NCBI RefSeq assembly: GCF_029714945.1
Contig: NZ_CP121634.1
Coordinates: forward strand, 4,547,001-4,611,000
Direction of reading: 5' to 3'
DNA from: Bradyrhizobium sp. CIAT3101
Lineage (GTDB): Bacteria > Pseudomonadota > Alphaproteobacteria > Rhizobiales > Xanthobacteraceae
Length of the DNA stretch: 64,000 bases
Each line of letters starts with the position of its first letter. The stretch's first letter is position 1. The notes under the pieces were generated by a model, which ran no database searches, was not told the DNA's origin, and saw only the letters and a list, made by a program, of their open reading frames with translations. Shown here piece after piece: positions 17,746-26,738 of this stretch. Made by a program: the position numbers and the translations under genes.

Positions 17746-17784
17746 GGAGGCGTCGCGAGGACGTTCCGGCGACGGCCTCCTTTT
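17746..17784 (+). terminator. rho-independent terminator or attenuator ahead of the 17808 gene
   Basis: GGAGGC-GTCGC pairs with GCGAC-G-GCCTCC (11 bp with one bulged G) around a 12-base loop and is followed by TTTTGCTT. It lies 152 bases after the operon stop and only 23 bases before the next start codon, so it may end the upstream operon, a short RNA, or act as an attenuator. Confidence 0.55.
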
Positions 17785-17807
17785 GCTTGCTCATGAGGTC
17801 AATGCAC

Positions 17808-18488
17808 ATGACCACGACATCCGAAACGCCGGGCTTTGTCGAACATCTCGATGCTGCAGCACTTGCAGTCGCCGCATCCGAGGTCCGCCCCGAACCTGAA
17901 GCCCCGGAAGCGCTCGCGGTGGTCAAGCAGTCCAGCCGGAAATCGGTCCTGGCATTGGCGGTATGTGCCCTGGCCATCAATGGCGCGGCGGCCATCTATA
18001 CGTTGCCATTCGATCTTCCGTCGCCGAACCTCCCCAACCTGGCTGCGCTACTCCCTCGTCTGGAAGAGTCCGCGCCAAAGCCGGATCCGATTGTCGCTGC
18101 CTTGAAGGATATCCAGTCGGCCCAGCAGCAGCAGGCCGCCGCGCTGCTGGAGATCAATTCCTCATTGCAGCAAAATGCAGCTCTGCAGCAGCAGGATTCA
18201 ACGACCCTCCTGTCTCTCCGACAGAGCATCACGGACGAACGGGTCGACGTGAAGAAGATATCGCCGCAGCTTTCGACGCTGATCGCGAAGATCGACACGC
18301 TGCAAAGTACGATGATGTCGGAAGTAACCTCCTCCATTCCAAAACTGCGCGCGCACGATCGGCTCATGATGCGCAAGCGGATGGCTCGGCAGCCGAAATC
18401 CGTAGGACCCGTTTCGCTGGGAGGAGCGCCGCTGAGCACGCCCGCGACGGTTGCTGCGCCGGCTACGGTTGCTGCGCCGGAGAGCTGA
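17808..18488 (+). CDS. hypothetical single-pass membrane protein with coiled coil
   Basis: A 226-residue protein with a cytosolic N-terminus, one membrane segment at about residues 46-66 (SVLALAVCALAINGAAAIY), a Gln-rich helical stretch (about 100-180, including AQQQQAAALLE) likely to form a coiled coil, and an Ala/Pro/Val tail with a short repeat (TVAAPATVAAPES). I prefer ATG 17808 because GAGG lies 9 bases upstream; ATGs at 17793 and 17802 are alternatives. I recognise no family. A hairpin with a T run sits directly upstream, and a tRNA gene follows on the other strand. Confidence 0.65.
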   Translation: MTTTSETPGFVEHLDAAALAVAASEVRPEPEAPEALAVVKQSSRKSVLALAVCALAINGAAAIYTLPFDLPSPNLPNLAALLPRLEESAPKPDPIVAALKDIQSAQQQQAAALLEINSSLQQNAALQQQDSTTLLSLRQSITDERVDVKKISPQLSTLIAKIDTLQSTMMSEVTSSIPKLRAHDRLMMRKRMARQPKSVGPVSLGGAPLSTPATVAAPATVAAPES

Positions 18489-18648
18489 GCGCGCGTCGAG
18501 TAAGTCGCTTGGACCCTTGTCGCGTGAGGTTGGCCTAACGGCTCACGGCAACAGGTCTTCGTCTGTCCCCGCCCTAGTTGCGGTGACAGTCCGTTCGGGA
18601 CCGCTCCCGTCCGCGACTGTTACCGAAGATGATGACTTGGGGAGTTGT

Positions 18649-18724
18649 TGGTGAGCGCGCTGGGGCTCGAACCCAGGACCCCGTGATTAAAAGTCACGTG
18701 CTCTACCGGCTGAGCTACGCGCTC
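18649..18724 (-). tRNA. tRNA-Lys (anticodon TTT)
   Basis: A complete cloverleaf on the minus strand: acceptor GAGCGCG/CGCGCTC, D arm GCTC...GAGC, anticodon stem CGTGA/TCACG around CTTTTAA (anticodon TTT, lysine), and T arm with GGTTCGAGC-type loop. The discriminator A and CCA end are encoded in the DNA. Confidence 0.96.
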
Positions 18725-19045
18725 CCATGGCCGCCGGATGGCTTTTCGATTGATCGCCATCGTCGTCGGACATTTGGAAAAGCATGTCTTGCCCGCGTTT
18801 GACTGATGCGCTGCGGGGAGAACCGGCGGTTTCCGGATCATGCTTTCGGCCCGCGCTGTGTAGGGGGATGGGACGCGGAGGTCAATAGCAGGGGTGGCTG
18901 CCGAAACACGCGGCAGTAGCGAGGATTCGCTCGCCGATTCCGTCGCTTAGGCCGGGGTTTTGAACCTGATTGGCGGGCCGTCATCCACGCCCAAAGACCT
19001 CGTGACTTCTGATCACGGGGGCCGGGCGCCCAAATCGGCCCCGGA
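18725..19045. other. gene-free interval between tRNA-Lys and ndvB
   Basis: These 321 bases hold no supportable gene. The leftward tRNA promoter should lie just above 18724, and the 3' end of ndvB lies at the right edge. The frame that crosses the tRNA is an artefact. Just before the ndvB stop is GACTTCTGATCACGGGGGCCGGGCGCCC, a GC-rich partly self-complementary stretch that may be a terminator without a T run. Confidence 0.5.
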
Positions 19046-21709
19046 TCAGTTCGCCTCCCGCCGCACCTCGCTCGGCACCGGCTGTGCGGGGCCGGCGGGT
19101 GTCGGCAGCGCGACGGGGCGCAGGCCGATCAGCTCGGCGGTGCGGATCGCGCTGTCGCGCCAGAACTGGAACGAGTTGATGCGGCTGAGCTCGAGGATCG
19201 CAATCGCGACCGCGGCGAGGAACGGCAGGCTTTGCAGCACCAGCACGCCCGCGAAGATGTAGATCTCGGTGATCTGCCTGAAACTGTTGGAGGCGATCAG
19301 CACGCCGGAGCCGATCAGGAGCAGGGCGCCGATCACGGCTTCCCAGAACGCCTGGAACTCGATCGACATCCTGGACAGGCCGCCCTTGGAGGTGCGCGCG
19401 AACGCGATGTGCTCGGTGATCAGTCCTTGCGCGACCGCGCGCGACACCGTCCATTGCACGCTCATGGCTGCGATCATGGCACCCAGCATCTGGCCGGGTT
19501 TGATCGCGACGCGCAGCCGGTACATCGACAGGAAGTGCGCGAGCGAGACGACGAAGGCGCCGATGATCGGCAGCGTCAGAATCTTGTCCGGGATGGCGAT
19601 GTCGGCAAACGCCACGATCGGCACCCAGATAAGGTTGAGCAGCGCCACGACCACGCCGAGGCTTTCGGCCCCCAGCCAATTCAGCCAGCCGAGACCATAT
19701 TCGCGCTTCTGGTCGGGCGTCAGCCGGCTCCGTCCGGGCAGGAAATGCCGCCAGTGCTTCTTCACGATCTGGAGGCCGCCATAGGCCCAGCGGTGGCGCT
19801 GCTTCTTGAAGGCCTCGTAGGTATCGGGCAGCAGGCCCTGGCCGTAGCGGTAGCGGGTGTAGTGGGTGGTCCAGCCGAGCTCCTGGATCGCGAGCCCGAG
19901 GTCCGAGTCCTCGCAGATCGTGTCTGATGACCAGCCGCCCGCCATGTCCATCGCCGCACGGCGGATCAGGCACATCGTGCCGTGCACGATGACGGCGTTG
20001 AGCTCGTTGCGCTGGACCATGCCGATGTCGAAGAAACCGGCATATTCGCCGTTCATGATGTAGTGCATGATCGACAGGTCGCCGTCGCGATGCTCCTGCG
20101 GCGCCTGCACCAGGCCGACGCGCGGGTCGGCGAACGCCGGCACGAGGTCCTTCAGCCAGTCGGGCTCGACGACATAGTCGGCATCGAGGATGCCGATGAT
20201 CTCGGCATCGACGGCGGTGCGGTCCATGGCGATGCGCAGCGCGCCGGCCTTGAAGCCCTGCACCTTCTCGGCGTTGATGAACTTGAAGCGTTCGCCGAGC
20301 GCGCGGCAGTGGTCCTGGATCGGCTGCCAGAATGCGGGGTCGGGCGTGTTGTTGATGATGACCACGCATTCGTAGTTCGGATAGTCGAGCCGCGACAGCG
20401 CATCGAGCGTCTGCTTGAGCATGTCGACCGGCTCGAAATACGCGGGGATATGGATCGAGACCTTCGGGTAGTAATTCTCGGGCACGTTCTCGATCGGCTT
20501 GCCCTTGGCAAGCAGCCGCTGCGGCGGCCGGCCGAAGGCGACGGCCGCGATCTCGTCGACGCGGGCCATCGCGATCAGCACCAGCGGCACGAGCAGGATC
20601 ATGCCGAGCGTCAGTGCGAAGGCCGAGCCGAAGACGAAATAGTGCCCGTTCCAGAACGCGAACACGATCGCAGCCCAGGCGCCGACGCCGTTGGCGGTGG
20701 CTGACAGCAAGAACGCCTGCTTGGCGGTCGGTTGCTCCAGCCGCAGGATCGGCAGCGACAACAGGATGCCGACCAGCAGCGCGATCGTCATCAGTTTCCA
20801 ATAGTCGGGATTCTCGACCGGACCGGTCCAGGCGAATTTCGGCTCGCGGCTGGCGTTGAGGATGCCCCAGTAAGGACCGACGCCGCCTTCAAAAAACTTC
20901 CAGGGCTGATCGATCGCTTCGACGATGTTGTATTCCATGCCCATGGCTTCGGCACGGCTGACGAAGTTGCGCAGCGTCAGCGCTTGCTGGAACGGACCCG
21001 GATCGGCCTTGCGCAGATTATAGCCCGCGCTCGGCCAGCCGAACTCGGCGATCACGATGCGCTTGCCGGGAAACAGGTTGCGCAGCAGGTTGTATCGGTC
21101 GACGGCCTGGTCGACCGCCTCGTCCGAGTGGAAATTCTCCCAATAGGGCAGCACGTGCGCAGCGATGAAGTCGACGTTGGAGGCCAGGTCGGGGTTGTCG
21201 CGCCAGATGTTCCAGATCTCGCCGGTGGTGACGGGCACGCGGACCGCGCTCTTCACCTTCTTGATCATCTCGATGAGGTCTTCGACCTTCTGCTCACCGC
21301 GGTAGATCACCTCGTTGCCGACGACGACGCCGTTGACGTTGCTGTTCTTGCGGGCGAGCTCGATCGCGGCCTTAATCTCGCGCTCGTTGCGATCCGGGTC
21401 CTTGCCGATCCAGGCGCCGACGGTGACCTTGAGGCCGAATTCGGCGGCGATTGGCGGCACCAGTTCGTTGCCTTCCGTCGCAGAGTAGGAGCGGATGGCA
21501 CGCGTCATGGTGGAGAGCTTCTTCATGTCGGCGCGAATCTTGTCGGGATCGACATTGTTGTCGACGACATGCCCCGGTTCGAACGGGGTGTAGGAGAGGC
21601 TCGGCAACAGGCCCTTGAAGTCCGGCGCAGGTTCCTTGTCGCGCAGGACTCCCCAGAGGCCGGCGTGGAGCATGGACACGAGCAACAGAACGGCGGCGAC
21701 AACGCGCAT
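19046..21709 (-). CDS. ndvB: cyclic beta-glucan synthase: GH17-like domain plus GT2 glucosyltransferase
   Basis: A membrane enzyme of 887 residues expected to polymerise UDP-glucose into beta-(1,3)-glucan. After a signal anchor (residues 1-20) comes a GH17-like domain (about 35-305; VVGNEVIYRGE and AEFGWPSAG carry the two glutamates), then membrane segments and a family-2 glycosyltransferase with DADYVVEPDWL (D-x-D), GTMCLIRR, CEDSDLG and QRHRWAYGG (Q-x-x-R-W), and more C-terminal membrane segments. Size (about 100 kDa) and neighbours match Bradyrhizobium ndvB. ATG 21709 starts the signal anchor; the frame to 21772 adds a polar leader. The glucan is periplasmic and needed for osmoadaptation and nodulation in Bradyrhizobium. 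Confidence 0.88.
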   Translation of the reverse strand: MRVVAAVLLLVSMLHAGLWGVLRDKEPAPDFKGLLPSLSYTPFEPGHVVDNNVDPDKIRADMKKLSTMTRAIRSYSATEGNELVPPIAAEFGLKVTVGAWIGKDPDRNEREIKAAIELARKNSNVNGVVVGNEVIYRGEQKVEDLIEMIKKVKSAVRVPVTTGEIWNIWRDNPDLASNVDFIAAHVLPYWENFHSDEAVDQAVDRYNLLRNLFPGKRIVIAEFGWPSAGYNLRKADPGPFQQALTLRNFVSRAEAMGMEYNIVEAIDQPWKFFEGGVGPYWGILNASREPKFAWTGPVENPDYWKLMTIALLVGILLSLPILRLEQPTAKQAFLLSATANGVGAWAAIVFAFWNGHYFVFGSAFALTLGMILLVPLVLIAMARVDEIAAVAFGRPPQRLLAKGKPIENVPENYYPKVSIHIPAYFEPVDMLKQTLDALSRLDYPNYECVVIINNTPDPAFWQPIQDHCRALGERFKFINAEKVQGFKAGALRIAMDRTAVDAEIIGILDADYVVEPDWLKDLVPAFADPRVGLVQAPQEHRDGDLSIMHYIMNGEYAGFFDIGMVQRNELNAVIVHGTMCLIRRAAMDMAGGWSSDTICEDSDLGLAIQELGWTTHYTRYRYGQGLLPDTYEAFKKQRHRWAYGGLQIVKKHWRHFLPGRSRLTPDQKREYGLGWLNWLGAESLGVVVALLNLIWVPIVAFADIAIPDKILTLPIIGAFVVSLAHFLSMYRLRVAIKPGQMLGAMIAAMSVQWTVSRAVAQGLITEHIAFARTSKGGLSRMSIEFQAFWEAVIGALLLIGSGVLIASNSFRQITEIYIFAGVLVLQSLPFLAAVAIAILELSRINSFQFWRDSAIRTAELIGLRPVALPTPAGPAQPVPSEVRREAN

Positions 21710-21931
21710 CGCGGCTAAACCAAAAGGGGCTGAGGGGGCAGGGCAGCGGATCCGACCCCGAGATCCGACCAAGTCCGCGGCAAATGGAGCATACCTCTGC
21801 CGCGCGGTTTCTCAACTGTCATGGCCTCATGTCCTTATCAGGGCATGGCCTTGTTCGGTCGGGTTAACGCGCGGCAGTGCCGTCAGTTGCTATCGCCGAT
21901 CGTTCCTGAACGGCGGCTGAAACGATCGCGG

Positions 21932-22528
21932 CTATTTCTGGGGAGCGGGTGACGGGCTTGCCGCAGGCGCGGGGCTCGCGGCCGGCTGGGGCGGCTGCGC
22001 ACTACCGGCCGTCGGCGCCGGAGGCTGGGAGGCCGCGGCGGCCGCCTGCTGCGGCTGGGAGGCCGGATTGATCCAGCACGCGTGCACCCGGCTGTCCAGG
22101 GTCTCGGCGATCTTGGGATCGATCTGGGCGCCGAAGCGGGTCAGGCAGCGGAACGCCGCCTGGATGTGGCCGCCAGGGCAACCGAAGCGGTCATAGAGGT
22201 CGAGATGGCGGAACGCGGTATCGAGGTCATCCCGCCACATCAGCCGCACCACGCGCCGGCCGAGCCAGACGCATTCGGGGTTGCCGGCCGGGCCGTTGAT
22301 GGCCTGGGCGGCTTCGGCGAATTCGTCGGTGCGGCGCTGGTTCTGGGCGGTGGCGTCCTTGGCGGCGTCGGCGGGCTGGGCGGCAGCCTTGCCCTGGTCA
22401 GGTGCGGGCGAGCCGCTCTGGGCGGAAACGCCGCCGATGTTGGCCAGGAGGACAAGGGAAGAGACGGCCAAAGTGGCGGCGAACTGCCGCAGGACCGCAT
22501 TTCGTAACTCGAACACCCGTCGCCGCAT
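21932..22528 (-). CDS. ndvD: proline/alanine-rich exported protein in the ndv locus, probable ndvD
   Basis: A 198-residue protein with an N-terminal signal or anchor (about residues 14-36), a central conserved part with four cysteines (NPECVWLG, RFGCPGG, FRCLTRFG, HACWINP) and a Pro/Ala/Gln tail from residue 155. GGGGAA precedes the ATG. In Bradyrhizobium an essential glucan gene named ndvD, encoding a protein with one membrane segment, lies between ndvB and ndvC; position and topology fit, although the published product is somewhat larger, so the symbol is tentative. It runs leftward, 222 bases ahead of ndvB. Confidence 0.68.
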   Translation of the reverse strand: MRRRVFELRNAVLRQFAATLAVSSLVLLANIGGVSAQSGSPAPDQGKAAAQPADAAKDATAQNQRRTDEFAEAAQAINGPAGNPECVWLGRRVVRLMWRDDLDTAFRHLDLYDRFGCPGGHIQAAFRCLTRFGAQIDPKIAETLDSRVHACWINPASQPQQAAAAASQPPAPTAGSAQPPQPAASPAPAASPSPAPQK

Positions 22529-22753
22529 GAATTCCCCAATATCTCAGCCGTCCGCCCGCGCGGGAGGACCTCGCGGACGCCGACGTGATGGCGTCCAAAT
22601 GGGTCTCCAATGCGGCGGAAAAGTCCCGCAAAATCCAATGACCTGTAATTGGAATTTTGTCCAGCAAAGTCACGATCCTAGGGCCCGGTCGAACGGCCGC
22701 AGCCCAATTCCCCGGGGAGAGTGCGCAGCCGACCTGCCTCACCCCCTTGGCAG

Positions 22754-24418
22754 ATGGCGTGCGAGCAGGTAATCGACGGACCCTCGCGGAGGACGGAACC
22801 GATTTCACTTCGTACGCCACTGGCGCTCCTGCTCGTCTCCCTGGGTGCGATTGCTGCCGTGTGGTGGTGGCTTGCCACGCCGATCACGCTCGCGCGCGCG
22901 CCCATCGATCCCAACGACAAGGTTCAATGCGTCTCCTACGCCCCGTTCCGGGGCGACCAGACGCCGCTGAACGAATGGACCCACATCGAGGCTGACCAGC
23001 TCGAGCAGGATCTGCGCCAGCTCAAAGAGATCACCGATTGCGTCCGCACCTACTCGATCGAGAACGGGCTCGACCAGGTGCCTTCGGTCGCGGCCAGGAT
23101 CGGCGGGCTGAAGGTGATCCAGGGCATCTGGCTCGGCAGCAACCGCGCCAAGAATTTCGCACAGGTTGCGACCGCCGTTCGCCTCACCAAGGAATTTCCC
23201 GACACCATCTCCGCGCTCGTCGTCGGCAACGAGGTGTTGCTGCGCGGAGAGATGACGACGTCGGACCTCACCGCAATCATCCGTTCGGTGAAGGCGCAGG
23301 TCACCGTGCCCGTGACCTATGCCGACGTCTGGGAATATTGGCTGAAGAACCGCGAGGTCTATGACGCCGTCGACTTCGTCACGATTCACATCCTGCCTTA
23401 TTGGGAGGATATGCCGGTGAAGGCGAAGTTCGCCGCGAGCCACGTCGAGGCGATCCGCGAGCGCATGGCGGTGGCGTTCCCCGACAAGGAAATCCTGATC
23501 GGCGAGACAGGCTGGCCGAGCGAAGGCCGCATGCGCGAGGGCGCGCTGCCGTCGCGCACCAATCAGGCCCGCGTGGTCTCGGAAATCCTCGGGCTCGCGA
23601 AGGCGCTGAAGTTTCGCGTCAACCTGATCGAGGCCTATGACCAGCCGTGGAAGCGGCGGCTCGAGGGCACCGTCGGCGGCTATTGGGGCCTGATCGACTC
23701 CGTCCGGCGCCAGCTGAAATATCCGCCGGGCGAGCCGATCAGCAATTTCCCGTTCTGGAAATGGTACATGGGCGCCGGCATGGTCCTCAGCGTGCTGGTG
23801 TTCGCGGTGGCCGGCATCACGCTGCGCCGCCGGCCCTGGACGCCGCGCTTCTCGGCCTGGCTCGGCGTCGGCATCTCCGCGACATCGGCGGGCATCCTGC
23901 TCGGGATCGCCGTCGACAAGATGTATTACGAGAGCTACGGCTGGGGCGGCTGGCTGCAATGGGGCATGCTGCTGCTCGCCGGCATCCTGTCGCCGATCTT
24001 CTGCGCGCAGGCGCTTGTCATCGGCCGCAATTTGCCGAGCTTCCTCGACCTGCTCGGTCCGCGCGAAGGGCGGAAATGGTCAAAGCTCTCGGCCGTGCTG
24101 GGCCTGACCCTGGCGGTGACGGCGGTGATCGCAGCCGAGACCGCGCTCGGCTTCGTGTTCGACCCGCGCTATCGCGACTTCCCCTATGCCTCGCTGACGA
24201 TGGCGGTGGTGCCGTTCGCGCTGTTGATGCTGAACCGCCCGCAGATCGGCGTGCGACCGATCGCGGAAGCGGTGTTCGCAGGGCTGCTGGCGCTGTCGGC
24301 GGTCTACGTGATCCTGAACGAAGGCCGCGATAATTGGCAGGCGATGTGGACCTGCGCGATCTATCTCTTGTTCGCGCTCACGCTGTGGCGGGCGCGGGCC
24401 GAGCAAAGCCAAGGATGA
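22754..24418 (+). CDS. ndvC: GH17-like membrane beta-glucan transferase
   Basis: A protein of 554 residues with an N-terminal anchor (about 20-42), a GH17-like catalytic domain (about 60-330) and seven or so C-terminal membrane segments. The GH17 glutamates are visible in VVGNEVLLRGE (acid/base) and IGETGWPSEGR (nucleophile). In Bradyrhizobium NdvC (about 62 kDa) is needed for the beta-(1,6) linkages of the cyclic glucan, and the size agrees. The start is uncertain: ATG 22754 or GTG 22721, neither with a well-spaced ribosome site. It is divergent from ndvD and its last 41 bases overlap the convergent 24378 gene. Confidence 0.85.
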   Translation: MACEQVIDGPSRRTEPISLRTPLALLLVSLGAIAAVWWWLATPITLARAPIDPNDKVQCVSYAPFRGDQTPLNEWTHIEADQLEQDLRQLKEITDCVRTYSIENGLDQVPSVAARIGGLKVIQGIWLGSNRAKNFAQVATAVRLTKEFPDTISALVVGNEVLLRGEMTTSDLTAIIRSVKAQVTVPVTYADVWEYWLKNREVYDAVDFVTIHILPYWEDMPVKAKFAASHVEAIRERMAVAFPDKEILIGETGWPSEGRMREGALPSRTNQARVVSEILGLAKALKFRVNLIEAYDQPWKRRLEGTVGGYWGLIDSVRRQLKYPPGEPISNFPFWKWYMGAGMVLSVLVFAVAGITLRRRPWTPRFSAWLGVGISATSAGILLGIAVDKMYYESYGWGGWLQWGMLLLAGILSPIFCAQALVIGRNLPSFLDLLGPREGRKWSKLSAVLGLTLAVTAVIAAETALGFVFDPRYRDFPYASLTMAVVPFALLMLNRPQIGVRPIAEAVFAGLLALSAVYVILNEGRDNWQAMWTCAIYLLFALTLWRARAEQSQG

Positions 24419-24758
24419 GCAGGCCGATCGCCAGGCCCGACAGCACGATGTTGTAGAGCACGATGCCGAGGCCGGCTGCGACCACGCCGAGCGTGAGCAG
24501 CACGATCGACGGCCGCATCAGGTTCAGCGTCGCGATCACCAGCGCGACGATGCCGAACACCGAATTCTTGAACAGCGACGTCGACACCGAGCGCGCCTTG
24601 CAGATCATGGTCTGCAGGCCGGCATCGCATGCGAGCGCCACCTGCGAGAACTCGACCGCGAGATAGCGCACATAGAGCGCCCAGCCGACGGTGACGAAAC
24701 CGACGACGATGAGAAACTGCACCTGGTAGGGCGTGAGGCGAAACGGCTTCTTTGTCAT
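24378..24758 (-). CDS. small inner-membrane protein, function unknown
   Basis: A 126-residue protein with about three membrane segments (residues 14-34, 68-88 and 95-118) and two cysteines in the first loop (ALACDAGLQTMICKA). I chose ATG 24758 (MTKKPFRLTP) because the frame to 24917 adds a Pro/His-rich, non-hydrophobic leader. Its 3' end overlaps ndvC by 41 bases in convergent orientation. No family is recognised; a role in glucan export or modification is possible only by position. Confidence 0.68.
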   Translation of the reverse strand: MTKKPFRLTPYQVQFLIVVGFVTVGWALYVRYLAVEFSQVALACDAGLQTMICKARSVSTSLFKNSVFGIVALVIATLNLMRPSIVLLTLGVVAAGLGIVLYNIVLSGLAIGLLILGFARPAPATA

Positions 24759-25009
24759 GCCGGCAATATGGTCGGGATGGCGGGAGGGAGCAACAGGGGC
24801 GGGAGGATTTTTGCACCGGGGGCATCGCGGAGGGGCCGCTGCATGGATTTGCGGCATCCCGAACGCATTAGAACCGTAGCCATACGGATTTGCGGGAATT
24901 TCAACGTCGCCTAACATTCGACTTGAAGCGTAGGCGTGATCGCAGATCTAATCAGAAGCAGATCACGTCGTTCAAGAACGCGACTGCGGGGATGCGAGCG
25001 AGGTTGGCA
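24759..25009. other. gene-free interval
   Basis: About 250 bases without a supportable gene, AT-richer towards the right end (TTCGACTTGAAGCGTAGGCG and following). It should hold the promoters of the leftward membrane protein and the small ORF at 25010. No clear operator is visible. Confidence 0.4.
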
Positions 25010-25099
25010 ATGGTTGAAGCGTTGCAGGTCAATTTTGCGCTTTGGGGTATGATCATTTGCGGGGCAATCAAGATCAGCCAGTTGATGGCCGCTCTCTAG
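25010..25099 (+). CDS. possible 29-residue membrane peptide
   Basis: A short frame MVEALQVNFALWGMIICGAI... of 29 residues, mostly hydrophobic (about residues 8-27), preceded by GAGG six bases from the ATG. The composition suggests a single-pass membrane peptide. A longer frame to 24890 adds an Arg/Lys-rich leader and is less convincing. It is isolated between two leftward genes. Support is the ribosome site and hydrophobicity only. Confidence 0.4.
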   Translation: MVEALQVNFALWGMIICGAIKISQLMAAL

Positions 25100-25154
25100 G
25101 CGGCGCTGTCTCAGGCGAGATGCTCCGGCGTTTCAATCGGAAGCCCTGATCCCC

Positions 25155-26558
25155 TCAACGTCTGAAAAACGACGATATCGTCGAACTCGCCGATGCCGTC
25201 TCCGGCTTGGCCTGAGCGGCCGGCTGCGGCGCGGGTGCAGGCGGCGGCGCCGGCTCCTCGCGCCTTGACGAGCGCTTGGAGGAGTAGCTTCGGCGACGCT
25301 TGTCCGGCTTGGCGGCGGGCGCGGGCGCAGGCGCGGTTTCAGCTTGCGGCACCGCGTCCTGGCTCTTTTCCTGGCTCTTCTCCGAGCTCTTGTCCTGGTT
25401 CTTGTCTGAACCCTTGTCTTGTCCCTTGTCAGCGCCGCCGCGCATCGACAGGCGCTGGCCGTCGAACACGGCCGTCTCGCAGTGGCGGTCGTTCTCGGCA
25501 AGGCCTGCGCAAAGCTTTGCGGCGGCGGCAGCATTGATCAGGGGGCCGGCCCCCAGACGGAGCTGCATGCCGAGGCCGTTATTGCCTTCCTTGATCATAA
25601 TGATCGGCCGCAGCGCGGCGACCTCCGGATGGGACTTGCTCAGGCTGCGCCAGAGCGCGCGCAGGCCGTCGACCGAGTTCGCACCGCCGAGATCGATGGC
25701 AAAGCGCGTCTGCTGGACTGCGATTGCGGGAGACTCGGCTTCGGTTGCCTCGGGGGGCTTGGCTGGCGCCGCGGCGACTTCGGTCGGGGCGGGCGTCGAC
25801 TCGGGCTTCTGCTCCGAGGCGTCTGGTTGAGGCTGAATCAGTTTCGAAGCCGCCGGATCAGGCGGCGCCATGATCGACTTCGATGGCACCAACGGCAGGA
25901 TTGGCACCGCCGACGTCGTCAGCGGAACGAGCGATGCGGCAGAGGCAGTCTGTGGCGGCGGGCCCGGTTGATCCTTGGCCGCGTCTTTCAAGCTGTCCTT
26001 CGACGCTTCCTTCGACGCTTCCTTGGGCTCCTTGCCGGCCCCCGCGCGCGGCTTGTCGACCAGCGAGGCCGCGGTCGAGGCGACCGGCGCGACATCCGGA
26101 GCCGGGGGCTGCGCGGTGGCGACCGGCGTGTCCTGCGGCTTCGATGCGGGCGCTTGCGGCGATGTCGCGCTCTGCTTGGCGATGGCGCCGGTGACGGAAT
26201 CAAGTCCCTGCTCGAGCACCGTGACGCGCGAATAGAGCCGGTCGCGATCGGTGTTCAGCGTCTCGATGGCGGAGGCGAGGCGACGCGCCTCGAGCTGGCT
26301 TTCCTTGGTCAGAACCTGCAGACGATCGGACTGGCGGGCGAGATCGGCGGAGGCGACCTGGTCGCGCCGCCAGCCGAGCTGGGCCTGGTTGGCCAGCACG
26401 GCCACCACAACGGCACCGACGGCCGCGACTCCCCACGAGCCCAGCCGCCACATCATCCGGCGATCGAATGTGCTTTCTTCAGCCAAGAGTCCGGAGAACA
26501 GCCCGCCGGTCTCCTTGTCGCCGAAGGCATCCGCCAGTGGGTCGGAATCCTTTGCCAT
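25155..26558 (-). CDS. single-pass membrane protein with coiled coil and SPOR-like C-terminal domain
   Basis: This 467-residue protein has a short cytosolic N-terminus, a membrane segment at about 40-60, a coiled coil at 62-120 (heptads around LTKESQLEARRLASAIETL), a long Pro/Ala/Lys-rich linker containing lysine-aspartate/glutamate repeats (EPKEASKEASKDSLKDAAKD), and a globular part at about 295-385 (TRFAIDLGGANSVDGLRALW, IIMIKEGNNGLGMQLRLG) that looks like a SPOR peptidoglycan-binding fold. A second repeat tract follows (KGQDKGSDKNQDKSSEK), then an Arg/Pro-rich tail. SPOR proteins often act in septal wall metabolism. It is divergent from glmU, which supplies wall precursors. Confidence 0.75.
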   Translation of the reverse strand: MAKDSDPLADAFGDKETGGLFSGLLAEESTFDRRMMWRLGSWGVAAVGAVVVAVLANQAQLGWRRDQVASADLARQSDRLQVLTKESQLEARRLASAIETLNTDRDRLYSRVTVLEQGLDSVTGAIAKQSATSPQAPASKPQDTPVATAQPPAPDVAPVASTAASLVDKPRAGAGKEPKEASKEASKDSLKDAAKDQPGPPPQTASAASLVPLTTSAVPILPLVPSKSIMAPPDPAASKLIQPQPDASEQKPESTPAPTEVAAAPAKPPEATEAESPAIAVQQTRFAIDLGGANSVDGLRALWRSLSKSHPEVAALRPIIMIKEGNNGLGMQLRLGAGPLINAAAAAKLCAGLAENDRHCETAVFDGQRLSMRGGADKGQDKGSDKNQDKSSEKSQEKSQDAVPQAETAPAPAPAAKPDKRRRSYSSKRSSRREEPAPPPAPAPQPAAQAKPETASASSTISSFFRR

Positions 26559-26738
26559 GAACGTTTAGTGCCCAGCCCTGCCTGGCTTCCCCGAATCAAT
26601 CAGGGAACATTAACAGGAAAACCCACGCGCACTTGAATTCCGGGCGTTTGCGGGGGTAGCAAGGCAACAAGCTCGGACGACATTGACGTGTCGCCCATCG
26701 ATGTGATGATCGATTCGGCCATATTTGACAGGATTGCG

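Noticed and set aside
18620..18841. A 73-codon leftward ORF covering the tRNA-Lys
   Set aside because: It contains RVAQPVEHVTFNHGVLG, the typical translation of a tRNA gene and its flank, and is an artefact.
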